Source of the DNA: an uncultured Bacteroides sp.
Lineage (GTDB): Bacteria; Bacteroidota; Bacteroidia; Bacteroidales; Bacteroidaceae
Direction of reading: 5' to 3'
Assembly: GCA_947074205.1 (NCBI GenBank)
Contig: CAMTOQ010000017.1
Span: 1 to 61,790, forward strand
DNA length: 61,790 nt
Below the pieces are notes generated by a model. It did no database searches and was not told the DNA's origin. It worked only from the letters and a program-made list of their open reading frames with translations. Position numbers and translations under genes: made by a program. Of the stretch, positions 47,014 to 55,739 are shown piece by piece; within the stretch, counting starts at the first letter, position 1; every line of letters begins with the position of its first letter.

Positions 47014-47064
47014 AAACAGGCAGAAAAAATGTATAAATCATCTTTCTCCCTGTTTTGTTTTTTC
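47014..47064 (+). terminator. Orphan terminator-like hairpin
   Basis: Arms 47014-47026 and 47043-47055 pair over 13 positions with one mismatch, followed by a T-rich stretch to 47063. No intact gene ends nearby on the plus strand, so it may be a relic. Confidence 0.5.
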
Positions 47065-47150
47065 AGCACTTTAGCCTACTACACTGTAGATTTTAATATA
47101 CGGTGCTTCTTGAAAGAACGGCTTTAGTTCTACAACAACATCCTGATTGA

Positions 47151-47363
47151 ATAAATCTGATTTTTCTTCATTATTTATTAGTTCATCCCGATTATCAAGG
47201 TAATGGCATTGCTGCACATTTATTGGATATAATAAAAGAAAAATATAAAGATTACATTTATATCAATATAATGCCCGATGAAAGACTAAACGTCACATTT
47301 TATCAGAAGCATGGCTTTACACTGTTGGAAGATGGTGCTGCCATGCAAATAAGGCATCTATAA
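47151..47363 (+). pseudogene. GNAT acetyltransferase remnant (C-terminal part)
   Basis: The frame open from 47151 to the stop at 47361-47363 reads LLVHPDYQGNGIAAHLLDII, then FYQKHGFTLLEDGAAMQI. HPDYQGNGIA is the acetyl-CoA-binding motif of GNAT enzymes and FYQKHGF is their usual end motif. An in-frame TGA at 47148-47150 precedes it and there is no start codon or N-terminal half. A proper terminator follows at 47372. It is best read as the tail of a decayed gene. Confidence 0.65.
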
Positions 47364-47371
47364 ACCGTTTT

Positions 47372-47399
47372 AACGCCGATAAAAAATATCGGCGTTTTT
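47372..47399 (+). terminator. Terminator after the GNAT remnant
   Basis: AACGCCGATA (47372-47381) and TATCGGCGTT (47387-47396) pair perfectly over 10 bp around AAAAA, with a T-run. An intact terminator supports the view that a functional acetyltransferase gene once stood here. Confidence 0.85.
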
Positions 47400-47756
47400 A
47401 TATATTTAAAGCGGTTGAATGTCTTCATTGTAAAATTTCAAAGCATTAGAAAAAACTCGCTTGTCTCTGCTTCATTACCCTTTATTGAATATAATTCTTC
47501 TAAACAACTATTATTCAATAGAATATATTCTTGAGTTTGTCCCCGTAGAACTTATAGGATATATAAACTATAAAAATATGCCTTGAAAAAGTTGGTATAT
47601 TCAAATAAATAGCTGCCTTTGCACTCAAAAATCGAACCTAAGACACAATATAGTGTTGAAAGGTGCAAAGTTGTGATAACCTTATTCAATGGACTAACAT
47701 CGTAACAAAGATTTAGCTTATTGAGAAATAGCGATATACAAGCCGATTTTCGGTTG

Positions 47757-47808
47757 CTGGTGGCACCACTGTTCAAAAAGAGAGTTACGAAAGTGACTCT
47801 CTTTTTTT
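47757..47808 (+). repeat. Direct repeat copy 2: tRNA-Phe 3' end plus terminator
   Basis: These 52 bp are identical to 44270-44321. No tRNA body precedes them: the bases before CTGGTGGCACC do not fold into T- or anticodon arms. The terminator in this copy lies 16 bp past the stop of the minus-strand nitroreductase gene and may now end that transcript. Confidence 0.9.
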
Positions 47809-47824
47809 TGTTATAATGGTTTTG

Positions 47825-48679
47825 TTATTCTATCCACTCTACTTGCGGACCGTGCTTGTCGGCATAGGCTCGATACTTAAACTTCGGCATTCCTAGAAGC
47901 ATCACTGCATTAACGATATTATCATTGCAAATTATCTTCGCAATGCCTTGCGGATCTTTTTTTATTGCTTCAATAACAAAGCCACCGTAAATTTGACTTA
48001 CCCCTAATGCTTCGGCCATTAAGGAGCCATTTTGATAAGCAATGTTGCAATCAATCTCACCATAACTACTGGTTTTTGGCGCATGAATAAAAATAACTGC
48101 AGGAGCATTGCGCAACACTTGGTTATCACCTGCATTGAATAACTTCCTCATTTTTATTAGCAATGGAACATAAGCAGCTATTGTAGGAGGCAAACTGCTT
48201 AAGTCGGAAGTTCCGGCAGCAGCAAGTATAGGTTTAAAGAGATTCTCGAATGTACTCAATGTGTATTCTGTAATCTCCTTTAGTTTTTCTTTATCAGTCA
48301 CTACAGTGTAACCCACTTCCATTGCGTTGGTTGCAGTAGGAGCTACACTAGCCGCTTCAATAATCTGATGAAGAAATTCAGGAGGAACAGGTTCTTTCTT
48401 CAAAATTCGGTTGGAGCGACGCGATTTAAGCAATAACATCAAGGAGTCGGCCGTGGCCCGTTTATTATAATCTATCGCATGTACACTCTCAGGAGGGAAT
48501 AACTCGTGAACAACAGATTGTGTAGGGCACACCATCACACAGTGTCCACAGCCAATACAATAATTGGGGTTATCGACTTGGGGGACTGACTTAGCTCTCT
48601 GCGAAAAGACACTTGCAGGACATACTTTTACACATTTGCCGCATTTGATGCAGCTCGCGGAAATAATTGAGATATTCAT
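47825..48679 (-). CDS. Ferredoxin-type nitroreductase
   Basis: The ATG at 48679 (MNISIISASCIKCGK) is chosen because the longer frame up to 48826 would overlap the upstream gene and adds no recognisable sequence. The 284-aa product has two [4Fe-4S] motifs, CIKCGKCVKVC and CIGCGHCVMVC. A nitroreductase domain follows (RRSNRILKKEPVPPEFLHQI, AASVAPTATNAMEVGYTVV). Such fused proteins are flavin-dependent reductases fed by iron-sulfur clusters in anaerobes. The substrate is unknown. Confidence 0.88.
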   Translation of the reverse strand: MNISIISASCIKCGKCVKVCPASVFSQRAKSVPQVDNPNYCIGCGHCVMVCPTQSVVHELFPPESVHAIDYNKRATADSLMLLLKSRRSNRILKKEPVPPEFLHQIIEAASVAPTATNAMEVGYTVVTDKEKLKEITEYTLSTFENLFKPILAAAGTSDLSSLPPTIAAYVPLLIKMRKLFNAGDNQVLRNAPAVIFIHAPKTSSYGEIDCNIAYQNGSLMAEALGVSQIYGGFVIEAIKKDPQGIAKIICNDNIVNAVMLLGMPKFKYRAYADKHGPQVEWIE

Positions 48680-48761
48680 ATCAAGGTACGTTATATATTT
48701 ATGCACATCTACTATGGCACTTCTATTAAAACGCATAATGAATAGAATGAGTTCCTTGAAT

Positions 48762-49400
48762 TCAGAAACTGAATATTTCGTTAAGATTAATTTTTGAAAC
48801 GCCACTACCAAGTTTAAGTGGAGCAACTGATATTTTCTGAGCTAAAAGAGGGGTTGGCAGTGGTCTTTGCTTCTTCAGCAAGCCCAGCCTATTAAAGAAT
48901 TGCAATACCGATACCGATAATCTCTCTAAACCTCGATCACTATTGGGACGTTTCAACATCCCCGGTCTAAATATAATATACTGCTGAAAGTTGATTGCTG
49001 CGATACGCTCTTCTAGCTTCCCTTTCATTCGTGAATAGAAGAATCTACTTTTCGAATTGGCATTAGCTGACGAAACAAGCACGCAACATTTCACTCCATT
49101 CGTCTTTGCTTCTTCTGCGAAAAGCAATGGAATCTCATAATCAATTCTCCACTGTGCATCTTTAGAACCTGCGGCTTTCAACGTGGTGCCCATACAACAG
49201 AAAAGCACGTCACATACAATTCTATCGGCGAAGCCCGTTACTAAAGAGAAATCTACAATATACTCGATGAGTTTATCACTTTGAATTCCTATGGATCGAC
49301 GGACAAAGATTACGACCTTAGAATAATCGTTATTCTTTAGCAGTTCTTCTACCAAAGGTCTACCTGTAGCTCCCGTAGCTCCGATGACTAATGCCTTCAT
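48762..49400 (-). CDS. NAD(P)-binding SDR-type protein, TIP30/HTATIP2-like
   Basis: The 212-aa protein begins MKALVIGATGATGRPLVEEL, a Rossmann dinucleotide motif (GATGATG). Further text is LFCCMGTTLKAAGS, CCVLVSSANANSKSRFFYSR and IFRPGMLKRP, which fits atypical short-chain dehydrogenases of the HTATIP2-like group. The YxxxK pair appears as YSRMKGK. It probably reduces or oxidises a small molecule in the cytoplasm; no substrate can be assigned. It is 82 bp upstream of the nitroreductase gene, on the same strand, and may share a transcript. Confidence 0.8.
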   Translation of the reverse strand: MKALVIGATGATGRPLVEELLKNNDYSKVVIFVRRSIGIQSDKLIEYIVDFSLVTGFADRIVCDVLFCCMGTTLKAAGSKDAQWRIDYEIPLLFAEEAKTNGVKCCVLVSSANANSKSRFFYSRMKGKLEERIAAINFQQYIIFRPGMLKRPNSDRGLERLSVSVLQFFNRLGLLKKQRPLPTPLLAQKISVAPLKLGSGVSKINLNEIFSF

Positions 49401-49458
49401 AATAATAATGAAATTGATTTATCTATAAAGATACGCATATGTAATATATTACATAAAA

Positions 49459-49485
49459 AAAATGCCCACGTAATATGGACATTTT
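49459..49485 (-). terminator. Terminator of the cupin gene
   Basis: AAAATGCCC (49459-49467) pairs with GGACATTTT (49477-49485) with one mismatch. On the minus strand it is followed by a T-run, just past the stop at 49513. Confidence 0.65.
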
Positions 49486-49512
49486 CTTATTATTAAAACA
49501 AATTGAGCCTTA

Positions 49513-49980
49513 TCAAAACGACAATAACTTCTGCGTATATGCTGCAGCAGCTTCCTTGTCAGTAGGAGCAGGTGCCCAAGACGCAAAATTCTCCGGCGAA
49601 AGCGGTGCGAATGGACCTTCCTTAATCTCATAAATCACCGTACCAGGTTCTAATACCACAATAGAGTGCCAAGTGCCCGCAGGTATTTCAATGCCATATT
49701 CTCCTTTCAAAGGGTTAAGCTCACGCTTTTCAATCACATTACCCTCTTCATCGAAGATAAAAGCCAATAATGCACCTCGCAACACCAAATACACTTCCTC
49801 TTTATCTGGATTCTGATGTCTGTGAGGAGGTAGATAAGTACCCGGTTCCAATGCATTGAGCATTCTTTGGATGGGTGCATCCATTGTTTCATGGAAGTTA
49901 TGATTCATTCGCAGGCGCTCATTGCTTTGTGCTTTCTCTGTCACAGAATTGAGTAGAGCTTCATTGATATATTTCATCAT
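49513..49980 (-). CDS. WbuC-type cupin metalloprotein
   Basis: The 155-aa protein has a single cupin fold: LEPGTYLPPHRHQNPDKEEVYLVL-type text with metal ligands in PPHRHQNPDKEE and a second His in PAGTWHSIVVLEPGT. The N-terminal NERLRMNHNFHE fits the WbuC family, first seen near O-antigen and capsule genes. The reaction is unknown; a sugar-nucleotide or small-molecule isomerase/oxygenase role is possible. A TAnnTTTG -7 element on the minus strand lies at 50004-50011. Neither neighbour clarifies its role. Confidence 0.82.
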   Translation of the reverse strand: MMKYINEALLNSVTEKAQSNERLRMNHNFHETMDAPIQRMLNALEPGTYLPPHRHQNPDKEEVYLVLRGALLAFIFDEEGNVIEKRELNPLKGEYGIEIPAGTWHSIVVLEPGTVIYEIKEGPFAPLSPENFASWAPAPTDKEAAAAYTQKLLSF

Positions 49981-50085
49981 TAAAAGATAATTAGTTACAA
50001 GTGCAAAAGTAGGAATATTATTCGAAAGCTTTCCATAGGCCCATAGATAAAGAAATCCGGAAAGAAATATATTTTATCACTTCTT

Positions 50086-50115
50086 TTTGCTTTTTAAAAT
50101 ATTCATGTAAATTTG
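50086..50115 (+). promoter_or_regulatory. Promoter of tRNA-Thr
   Basis: TTTG (50086-50089) and TAAATTTG (50108-50115) with an 18-bp spacer, 19 bp before the tRNA. Confidence 0.7.
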
Positions 50116-50134
50116 CCCCGTTCTTTTCCCACAC

Positions 50135-50207
<73 letters not shown>

Positions 50208-50294
50208 CATACTTCCTAGATTATCCTCCTCCTAGCGAACAAACTCCCCACTCTATATTGTTATAACACCAATAACTATTAAACCATCGTAATT

Positions 50295-50516
50295 ATGACA
50301 ATAGAAGAATTGGGAACATACGCAGCTTCACTTGCTAAGTCAGAAGATGTATATGAAGTATTTACCTGCAATTTCATTAAAGATGCTATAGCTAACAACG
50401 ATGAAGCGTTGAGCGATATGTTGAAGTTTGATGGAGAGCCACAACTTAATGAGTATATCAGAAAGATCTATGATGATAATTACAAGACCAACTACTTTTC
50501 TTCGGATGATGATTGA
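50295..50516 (+). CDS. Small acidic hypothetical protein, 73 aa
   Basis: The product begins MTIEELGTYAASLAKSEDVY and ends in SSDDD. It is acidic, with no signal peptide or membrane segment, and looks helical. It is followed 14 bp later by a long bidirectional terminator, which supports a real gene. I do not recognise a family. Confidence 0.65.
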   Translation: MTIEELGTYAASLAKSEDVYEVFTCNFIKDAIANNDEALSDMLKFDGEPQLNEYIRKIYDDNYKTNYFSSDDD

Positions 50517-50530
50517 AGCAGAAAAGGCCA

Positions 50531-50579
50531 TAATAGATAAGGTTGCAGTACATATATCGAACTGCAACTTTATCTGTTA
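50531..50579. terminator. Bidirectional terminator between the 73-aa gene and GH10
   Basis: Arms 50531-50549 and 50561-50579 pair over 19 bp with two G-U pairs, around an 11-nt loop. Both flanking convergent genes stop within 26 bp of it. Confidence 0.8.
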
Positions 50580-50604
50580 ATATACAATCATTAGAGCTAT
50601 CGGT

Positions 50605-52161
50605 CTATTTTAAGTGGTAGGCCATCGTTTGCTCTTCACCATTTTCATCTTTATAGCTGATTAAATATTTCCCCTTGAATCCCCTAAACTCAATCTGGCC
50701 ATGCTCATCAGCTACGAGTGTTAGATTGGTTTTCCATTCGTTATTAATAAGATAATCCAACGCATAATAGGCAAGTTTAGGCTCCATATCGCGAGTAAAT
50801 AGACCTGAAAAAGAAGGTTCTCCAGGGGCACCGCAATCATCCACTACATTCCACCAAGTGATACCCATCATTGACTCTATGCTAAACCACAAACGGTAAA
50901 GATTTTGAAGTATAATAGCTTGAATTTCTTGCCCCTGTTCATCGGGAGAAGGAGAAGTGATGGTTACTTCACTTAAATGAATTGGCAAACCTGTTTTGGC
51001 CAACCGCTTCATTATCTCATAAACTTGTTTAGGAGTTTGAATTTCCTTTCCTGCCGCAATATCCAAACATTGTTTTGGATCGAAAAGATGCATCTGTGAG
51101 CCTAAAATATCAATTCTACAACCTCGTTTCTGCAGCTCTTTAACTTGATCGACATACTCAGATCCTGTCCAATAATCATTTATATTTAGGGCGACAGTTG
51201 CAGGAAATACCTCATCGGCAATACTAAAAGCTTTATAGGTATAGTCACTGGGCATAATGCCATAGACACTCTTCATAAGCTCTACCCCAGGCAGGGTGCG
51301 CCCGTATGAAAAATCAACAGTACTTTCATTTACTACATCCCAGCTGTCAATGCGTCCACCATATTGGTAAGCAATATCTGTTATTCGCTTCCTAAACAGC
51401 GCATTTAGTGTTTCTTTGAATTTGGGCAACAGAGCATTTAGTGCAATAGTGCTCATTTTGTTGTAAGCTTTGGAGTAGACCTCACTAGGTAAACCATTTT
51501 CAACACTAGCGTAATCTGTGATAAGCCTATCTAAGTTTTCCTTCTCTTCAGGACTCAAATAGTTTTGAAAAATCCAATCTGGATTGTGCCATTTGCGATT
51601 CCCCCAAATCAAGGGATGACCATGTATTCGGATACCTTTTGTTAAACAAAACTCAACAACAGGGTTAGTAGCAGGACGGCGCCAATAAGATTGATTCTTT
51701 GGATTGCTCTCCTCATTCCAATACGATTCTGAATCGTGATAGCTGCCAATAAAGCGAAGCTTTCCTGGCTCTGTCTCGAAAGTTTTCCAATAAAAAGCAA
51801 CAGTAGCCGAATTGAAAAGATCGCCATACAAATCTTTGTACTTCTGATTATATTCTGCCGAGCCCAGCTGATTAAAGTTAAAGATATGTGCACCAAATAT
51901 GAAATCATGATCTATCTGCTGTATTCTAACTAAAGAGATAGGCATCACATTGGGAAGGGTAACAACAACCGTTGATCTCCGATGCTGTTCAATATCTTGA
52001 TCAATCGTTTGCTGTACATGTGGGTTCCAAAACTCCCAATATGCTTTACTCATCGTACCATGCACATCATCTTCGGCACATCTTGGAGGCACTATCTGCT
52101 GTGCAGATATGCAGTAGACGCTTATTAAAACTACAACCAAGAATAAGAGTCGAACTTTCAT
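50605..52161 (-). CDS. GH10 endo-beta-1,4-xylanase
   Basis: The ATG at 52161 gives a clean signal peptide (VVLISVYCISAQ) and 518 aa. GH10 text is clear: FNSATVAFYWKTFETEPGKL, HGHPLIWGNRKWH, the acid/base Glu279 in SWDVVNES, the nucleophile Glu398 in HLSEVTI, and GITWWNVVDD near the end. An N-terminal region (about 25-110) precedes the barrel and a small beta-rich tail follows it. It would cut xylan outside the cytoplasm. It stands alone without susCD neighbours. It lies about 16 kb from the glycan locus and need not belong to it. Confidence 0.93.
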   Translation of the reverse strand: MKVRLLFLVVVLISVYCISAQQIVPPRCAEDDVHGTMSKAYWEFWNPHVQQTIDQDIEQHRRSTVVVTLPNVMPISLVRIQQIDHDFIFGAHIFNFNQLGSAEYNQKYKDLYGDLFNSATVAFYWKTFETEPGKLRFIGSYHDSESYWNEESNPKNQSYWRRPATNPVVEFCLTKGIRIHGHPLIWGNRKWHNPDWIFQNYLSPEEKENLDRLITDYASVENGLPSEVYSKAYNKMSTIALNALLPKFKETLNALFRKRITDIAYQYGGRIDSWDVVNESTVDFSYGRTLPGVELMKSVYGIMPSDYTYKAFSIADEVFPATVALNINDYWTGSEYVDQVKELQKRGCRIDILGSQMHLFDPKQCLDIAAGKEIQTPKQVYEIMKRLAKTGLPIHLSEVTITSPSPDEQGQEIQAIILQNLYRLWFSIESMMGITWWNVVDDCGAPGEPSFSGLFTRDMEPKLAYYALDYLINNEWKTNLTLVADEHGQIEFRGFKGKYLISYKDENGEEQTMAYHLK

Positions 52162-52206
52162 ACATACTACATTTAGCAATGATGGTGTTCGCCAAAGGCT
52201 AACAAA

Positions 52207-52779
52207 CTAAAGGGCTATCTCTTGCAGTTCGTCATCCTCTGCCTTACAGTATGTTATGAACCACGCAGCAGCAGAATGAAGTACTTCCATAACCTCTTCA
52301 CTGTTTAGTTGCTCCAACTCCAGATAAAAAGCTGGATGGAGATAAGCTAAAAAACGCGCTTCACCACCATAAAAGTCAGTATAACTAAGGTGATAGGAAT
52401 AGATATCGCCATCTATCTTAGAATCTCCATGATACACAATTTCGATTAGCATACCTGTCTTCAGGTGTAAAATGAGAACACGTTTATCCAACAAAGATTC
52501 ATCACCATTGTAATCATCAAGAAAAGCGAATTCCGGTAAGCTATAATCAAGAGGTTTTTTGCGCTGTATATAAGCAAATATCCCCATTACATCTTTATTA
52601 TCGCCGTACACGTAGAATGCGTCAATTGTATTCTCCCATTTTTCAACATCATTAGGTCGAGGCATTATAACACTTGCCACACTTTGGCGCATCACAATAC
52701 CATCTAATTTATCAGCTACTTCCTCTGCCCGAGCAAGTGCATCTTCGAAATAGAGAAAAGATTCTTTTAGTATTTCCAT
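52207..52779 (-). CDS. Unrecognised cytoplasmic protein, 190 aa
   Basis: The 190-aa product begins MEILKESFLYFEDALARAEE and is acidic (many Asp and Glu, ending EDDELQEIAL). No signal peptide or membrane helix is visible. Aromatic-rich text such as YSYHLSYTDFYGGEARFLAY suggests a compact mixed fold. The frame is long and shows ordinary Bacteroides codon use, so it is likely real. It lies 45 bp upstream of the GH10 gene on the same strand. I cannot assign a family or role. Confidence 0.72.
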   Translation of the reverse strand: MEILKESFLYFEDALARAEEVADKLDGIVMRQSVASVIMPRPNDVEKWENTIDAFYVYGDNKDVMGIFAYIQRKKPLDYSLPEFAFLDDYNGDESLLDKRVLILHLKTGMLIEIVYHGDSKIDGDIYSYHLSYTDFYGGEARFLAYLHPAFYLELEQLNSEEVMEVLHSAAAWFITYCKAEDDELQEIAL

Positions 52780-52899
52780 ATCACATTACTATATTAAGAT
52801 TAAAGATCCTGTTCTGAGGTTTCAACCCATCATAAAGCAAACAAAACTAAAGAGTGATTGTTATCATTTTAAAATAAAAAAAATATAAACCAACGACTT

Positions 52900-53391
52900 A
52901 TGAGAGATATTAAACATAGATTAATGAGTTGCATCTGTTTTATGATGTGCATAACGGCATGGAGTGTGTCCGCTCAAGAGGCTGCTGTAATTGCTAATTT
53001 TCAGAAATTATATCCCAATGTAACCGATGTGGTTTGGGAGAAAAAAGGTAGTTATGAGATTGCGTGTTTTGAACTTAATGGTTTCGAACGTAATGCATGG
53101 TTCACCAAACAGGGTGAATGGAAAATGACCGAAACTGATTTTAAAACGCTCAATATTATCCCCAAAGCTGTTGCAAAAGCTTTTTGGAAAAGCACGATGG
53201 CATCAATGGCTACCCAATATATCCGAATCGTGACGTTGCCCAATAATCAGCCGGAAGTGATTGTGATAGATGTTCAAGCGTGGAACTCTCCCGAAGAGTT
53301 TCAGCTTTTCTACAGCCCCGATGGAACATTGTTAGAGACACTAAATGCAACCCAAACGGGTGGAGAAATTTACCCGGATCTATTTGACTAA
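52900..53391 (+). CDS. PepSY-like exported protein
   Basis: The 163-aa protein has a signal peptide (ICFMMCITAWSVSAQ) and then two PepSY-like units: AVIANFQKLYPNVTDVVWEK with YEIACFELNGFERNAWF, and IPKAVAKAFWKS with an analogous beta-hairpin. This is the PepSY_like (DUF2874-type) group common in Bacteroidetes periplasm. The domain is thought to be a small inhibitory or binding unit; no partner is visible here. A weak hairpin at 53428-53455 may end its transcript. Confidence 0.82.
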   Translation: MRDIKHRLMSCICFMMCITAWSVSAQEAAVIANFQKLYPNVTDVVWEKKGSYEIACFELNGFERNAWFTKQGEWKMTETDFKTLNIIPKAVAKAFWKSTMASMATQYIRIVTLPNNQPEVIVIDVQAWNSPEEFQLFYSPDGTLLETLNATQTGGEIYPDLFD

Positions 53392-53427
53392 CAGTTTTTA
53401 AAACCATAAACTTAAACATCTTTTTGC

Positions 53428-53455
53428 TCTTATCCTTAAATTGCTTAGGATGAGA
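53428..53455 (+). terminator. Weak terminator-like hairpin
   Basis: TCTTATCCT (53428-53436) pairs with AGGATGAGA (53447-53455) with one G-U. A short T-run comes only 6 bp later, so this is tentative. Confidence 0.4.
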
Positions 53456-53514
53456 CTGTAGTTTTTGCGGCTAATCTTCTTAACTTTGCCTATTCATAAA
53501 TCGACGTTATTCTA

Positions 53515-54552
53515 ATGAAATCAAATAGTAAGAAGATTATTATAATTACCCTTGTTGCAATTTTGCTTATTGGCCTGTCTATTGCCGGCATTGGATATTA
53601 TCTACTGTTCACTCCACAATTTCACCCAGATAAGACAACTTATATTTTCATTGATAGGGACGATACAGCCGACTCTATTCTATACAAAGTCGAAAGTAAC
53701 GGCCACCCCAAGAGTATGACGGGCTTTAAACTACTTGCTAAGCACCGTGGTTGGGGAAGTCCTATTCGCACGGGGAAATACGCTATTCACCCCAATGATG
53801 ACGCGCGCACTCTCTACACACGTCTGTCCAGAGGGTATAAGGAACCCATTAATCTAACCGTAGGGAGCACTCGCACCATTGACTTACTAGCCCGTAGCAT
53901 GAGCCGACAACTGATGATAGATTCAACAGAAATTGCGAATCAATTAAACGATACTGCGCTGCAAAACAAAATGGGCTACGATGAAAAGACTATTGCATCT
54001 CTTATCGTTCCAGATACTTATCAAGTATATTGGGATGTAAGTGCAGAAGACCTGGTGGGTAGATTAATAAAAGAACATCAACGTTTCTGGAATGAAGATC
54101 GCTTAAAGAAAGCAGAAGAAATTGGTTTGACACCAATAGAAGTAAGCACATTGGCATCGATTGTAGATGAAGAGACCAATAACAACGTAGAAAAGCCCAT
54201 TGTAGCGGGCCTATACATCAACAGACTGCAACGTGGCATCCCTTTACAAGCCGATCCCACTGTGAAGTTTGCAATCGGAGATTTCACACTCCGCCGCATC
54301 ACAAACGAACATTTAAAGTACGAATCTCCATACAATACTTATCTAAATGCAGGATTGCCACCTGGGCCTATTCGCATACCTACTAAACAGGGTTTAGAGA
54401 GTGTCTTGAATCGTACAGAACATGACTACATCTATATGTGCGCAAAAGAAGATTTGTCGGGCACGCACAACTTTGCAGTAACCTATAGCGAACATATGCG
54501 AAATGCACGCAAATATTGGGATGCCCTTAATAAACGAAAGATATACAAATAA
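53515..54552 (+). CDS. mltG: Endolytic murein transglycosylase
   Basis: The 345-aa protein has one N-terminal membrane helix (about 9-32), a LysM-like middle region and the YceG/MltG catalytic domain: LASIVDEETNNNVEKPIVAG with the conserved Glu, LYINRLQRGIPLQADPTVKF, SPYNTYLNAGLPPGPI and FAVTYSEHMRNARKYW. It cuts nascent peptidoglycan and limits glycan chain length. A TAnnTTTG element (TAACTTTG, 53481-53488) lies just upstream. It is a single-gene unit ending at a terminator. Confidence 0.95.
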   Translation: MKSNSKKIIIITLVAILLIGLSIAGIGYYLLFTPQFHPDKTTYIFIDRDDTADSILYKVESNGHPKSMTGFKLLAKHRGWGSPIRTGKYAIHPNDDARTLYTRLSRGYKEPINLTVGSTRTIDLLARSMSRQLMIDSTEIANQLNDTALQNKMGYDEKTIASLIVPDTYQVYWDVSAEDLVGRLIKEHQRFWNEDRLKKAEEIGLTPIEVSTLASIVDEETNNNVEKPIVAGLYINRLQRGIPLQADPTVKFAIGDFTLRRITNEHLKYESPYNTYLNAGLPPGPIRIPTKQGLESVLNRTEHDYIYMCAKEDLSGTHNFAVTYSEHMRNARKYWDALNKRKIYK

Positions 54553-54601
54553 GAAATAAAAATCGGACTCTTGATTCTACGGTTAAACTCTATTAGGGAC
54601 A

Positions 54602-54643
54602 AAAAATGCAATCTCCTATATTTACAGACAGGAAATTGCATTT
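54602..54643. terminator. Terminator between mltG and leuB
   Basis: AAATGCAAT (54604-54612) and ATTGCATTT (54635-54643), with TCCT/AGGA pairing inside, sit between the convergent stops. A- and T-runs flank it on both sides, so it can serve both genes. Confidence 0.7.
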
Positions 54644-54669
54644 ATCAATTTATTAATAAATCTATGAAT

Positions 54670-55737
54670 TTAGATTGAAGCTTTACGAATATAATCTACA
54701 ATCCAACTACCCACTTCTTTAGTACCATACTTTTCACCACCAGCTACTTGAATCTCTGGGGTGCGCACATTAGCATCAAGTGATGCATCCACAGCTTGAC
54801 GAATCAAGGCTCCTTCATCTTTCAAGTCGAAGTATTCGAATAACATCGCAACTGAAAGGATTTGCGCCAATGGGTTAGCAATATTCAAACCCTTAGCCTG
54901 TGGCCACGAACCATGAATAGGTTCGAATACAGGCGTACTATCACCCGTAGAAGCTGATGGCAACAAGCCCATTGAACCACTGATTACAGAACCTTCGTCA
55001 GTCAAAATATCACCAAATGTATTTTCGGTCACCATAACATCGAAGAAGGTTGGCTCTTGAATCATACGCATAGCGGCATTATCCACATACATATAATCTG
55101 TATTGACCTCAGGATATTGAGGTGCCATTTCTTGAGCAATCTGTCTCCACAAACGTGAAGATGCCAATACATTCGCTTTGTCTACCACCGTAAGGTGCTT
55201 GTTGCGTTTCATTGCATATTCAAAAGCCACTTTCAAGATACGTTCAATCTCCGGACGAGTATAATAGTTTGTATCCCACGCTTTATCATTGTCTTGATAC
55301 TTCTCGCCAAAGTACATACCTCCAGTCAGCTCACGGATACAAATAAAGTCTGCCTTTTCTACTAGTTCCGCACGAAGAGGAGATTTATGGATCAAACATT
55401 TAAAAGTCTGTACGGGACGAATATTAGCAAACAATCCTAACTTTTTACGCATAGCCAAAAGACCTTGTTCGGGACGAACCGTCGCTGTTGGATCGTTATC
55501 AAACTTAGGATCACCAACTGCTGAAAACAATATAGCATCAGCATTCTTACAAACCTCATAAGTAGCTTCGGGAAATGGATCGCCCACTTTATCTATCGCA
55601 TCAGCACCCACTAATGCGTGTTCGTAACTTACTTTATGACCGAACTTCTCGCATACAGCGCTCATTACATCAACGCCTTGTACAGCGATCTCTGGTCCAA
55701 TGCCGTCTCCGGCCAATACTGCTATTTTAAATTCCAT
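54670..55737 (-). CDS. leuB: 3-isopropylmalate dehydrogenase
   Basis: The 355-aa protein has the LeuB pattern: [101 protein letters not shown] and [19 protein letters not shown]. It oxidises and decarboxylates 3-isopropylmalate in leucine synthesis. It is the last gene of the leu operon; its start is 2 bp after the stop of the 69-aa membrane protein gene. Confidence 0.97.
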   Translation of the reverse strand: MEFKIAVLAGDGIGPEIAVQGVDVMSAVCEKFGHKVSYEHALVGADAIDKVGDPFPEATYEVCKNADAILFSAVGDPKFDNDPTATVRPEQGLLAMRKKLGLFANIRPVQTFKCLIHKSPLRAELVEKADFICIRELTGGMYFGEKYQDNDKAWDTNYYTRPEIERILKVAFEYAMKRNKHLTVVDKANVLASSRLWRQIAQEMAPQYPEVNTDYMYVDNAAMRMIQEPTFFDVMVTENTFGDILTDEGSVISGSMGLLPSASTGDSTPVFEPIHGSWPQAKGLNIANPLAQILSVAMLFEYFDLKDEGALIRQAVDASLDANVRTPEIQVAGGEKYGTKEVGSWIVDYIRKASI

Positions 55738-55739
55738 GT

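Larger units (their letters stand above)
44270..47808. mobile_element. Putative decayed segment integrated at tRNA-Phe
   Basis: About 3.49 kb is bounded by the two 52-bp copies of the tRNA-Phe end. Inside are an LruC-domain lipoprotein gene with its own promoter, an acetyltransferase remnant and several isolated hairpins. Long stretches (44322-44507, 46860-47013, 47400-47756) hold no gene I can recognise. No integrase, transposase or other mobility gene is visible, so an element would be a remnant. A tandem tRNA duplication later disrupted by insertion is the main alternative: 44407-44433 resembles the tRNA promoter region (TAACTTTGCAAGCGCAAAG). Confidence 0.5.

Noticed and set aside
44282..47756. 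Integrase or transposase inside the tRNA-flanked segment
   Set aside because: I found no frame of suitable length or motif on either strand.
48680..48826. N-terminal extension of the nitroreductase
   Set aside because: It would overlap the upstream SDR gene by 65 bp and shows no domain; the ATG at 48679 sits right before the first iron-sulfur motif.
50605..52779. GH10 region as a second polysaccharide utilisation locus
   Set aside because: No SusC, SusD or dedicated regulator adjoins the xylanase gene.
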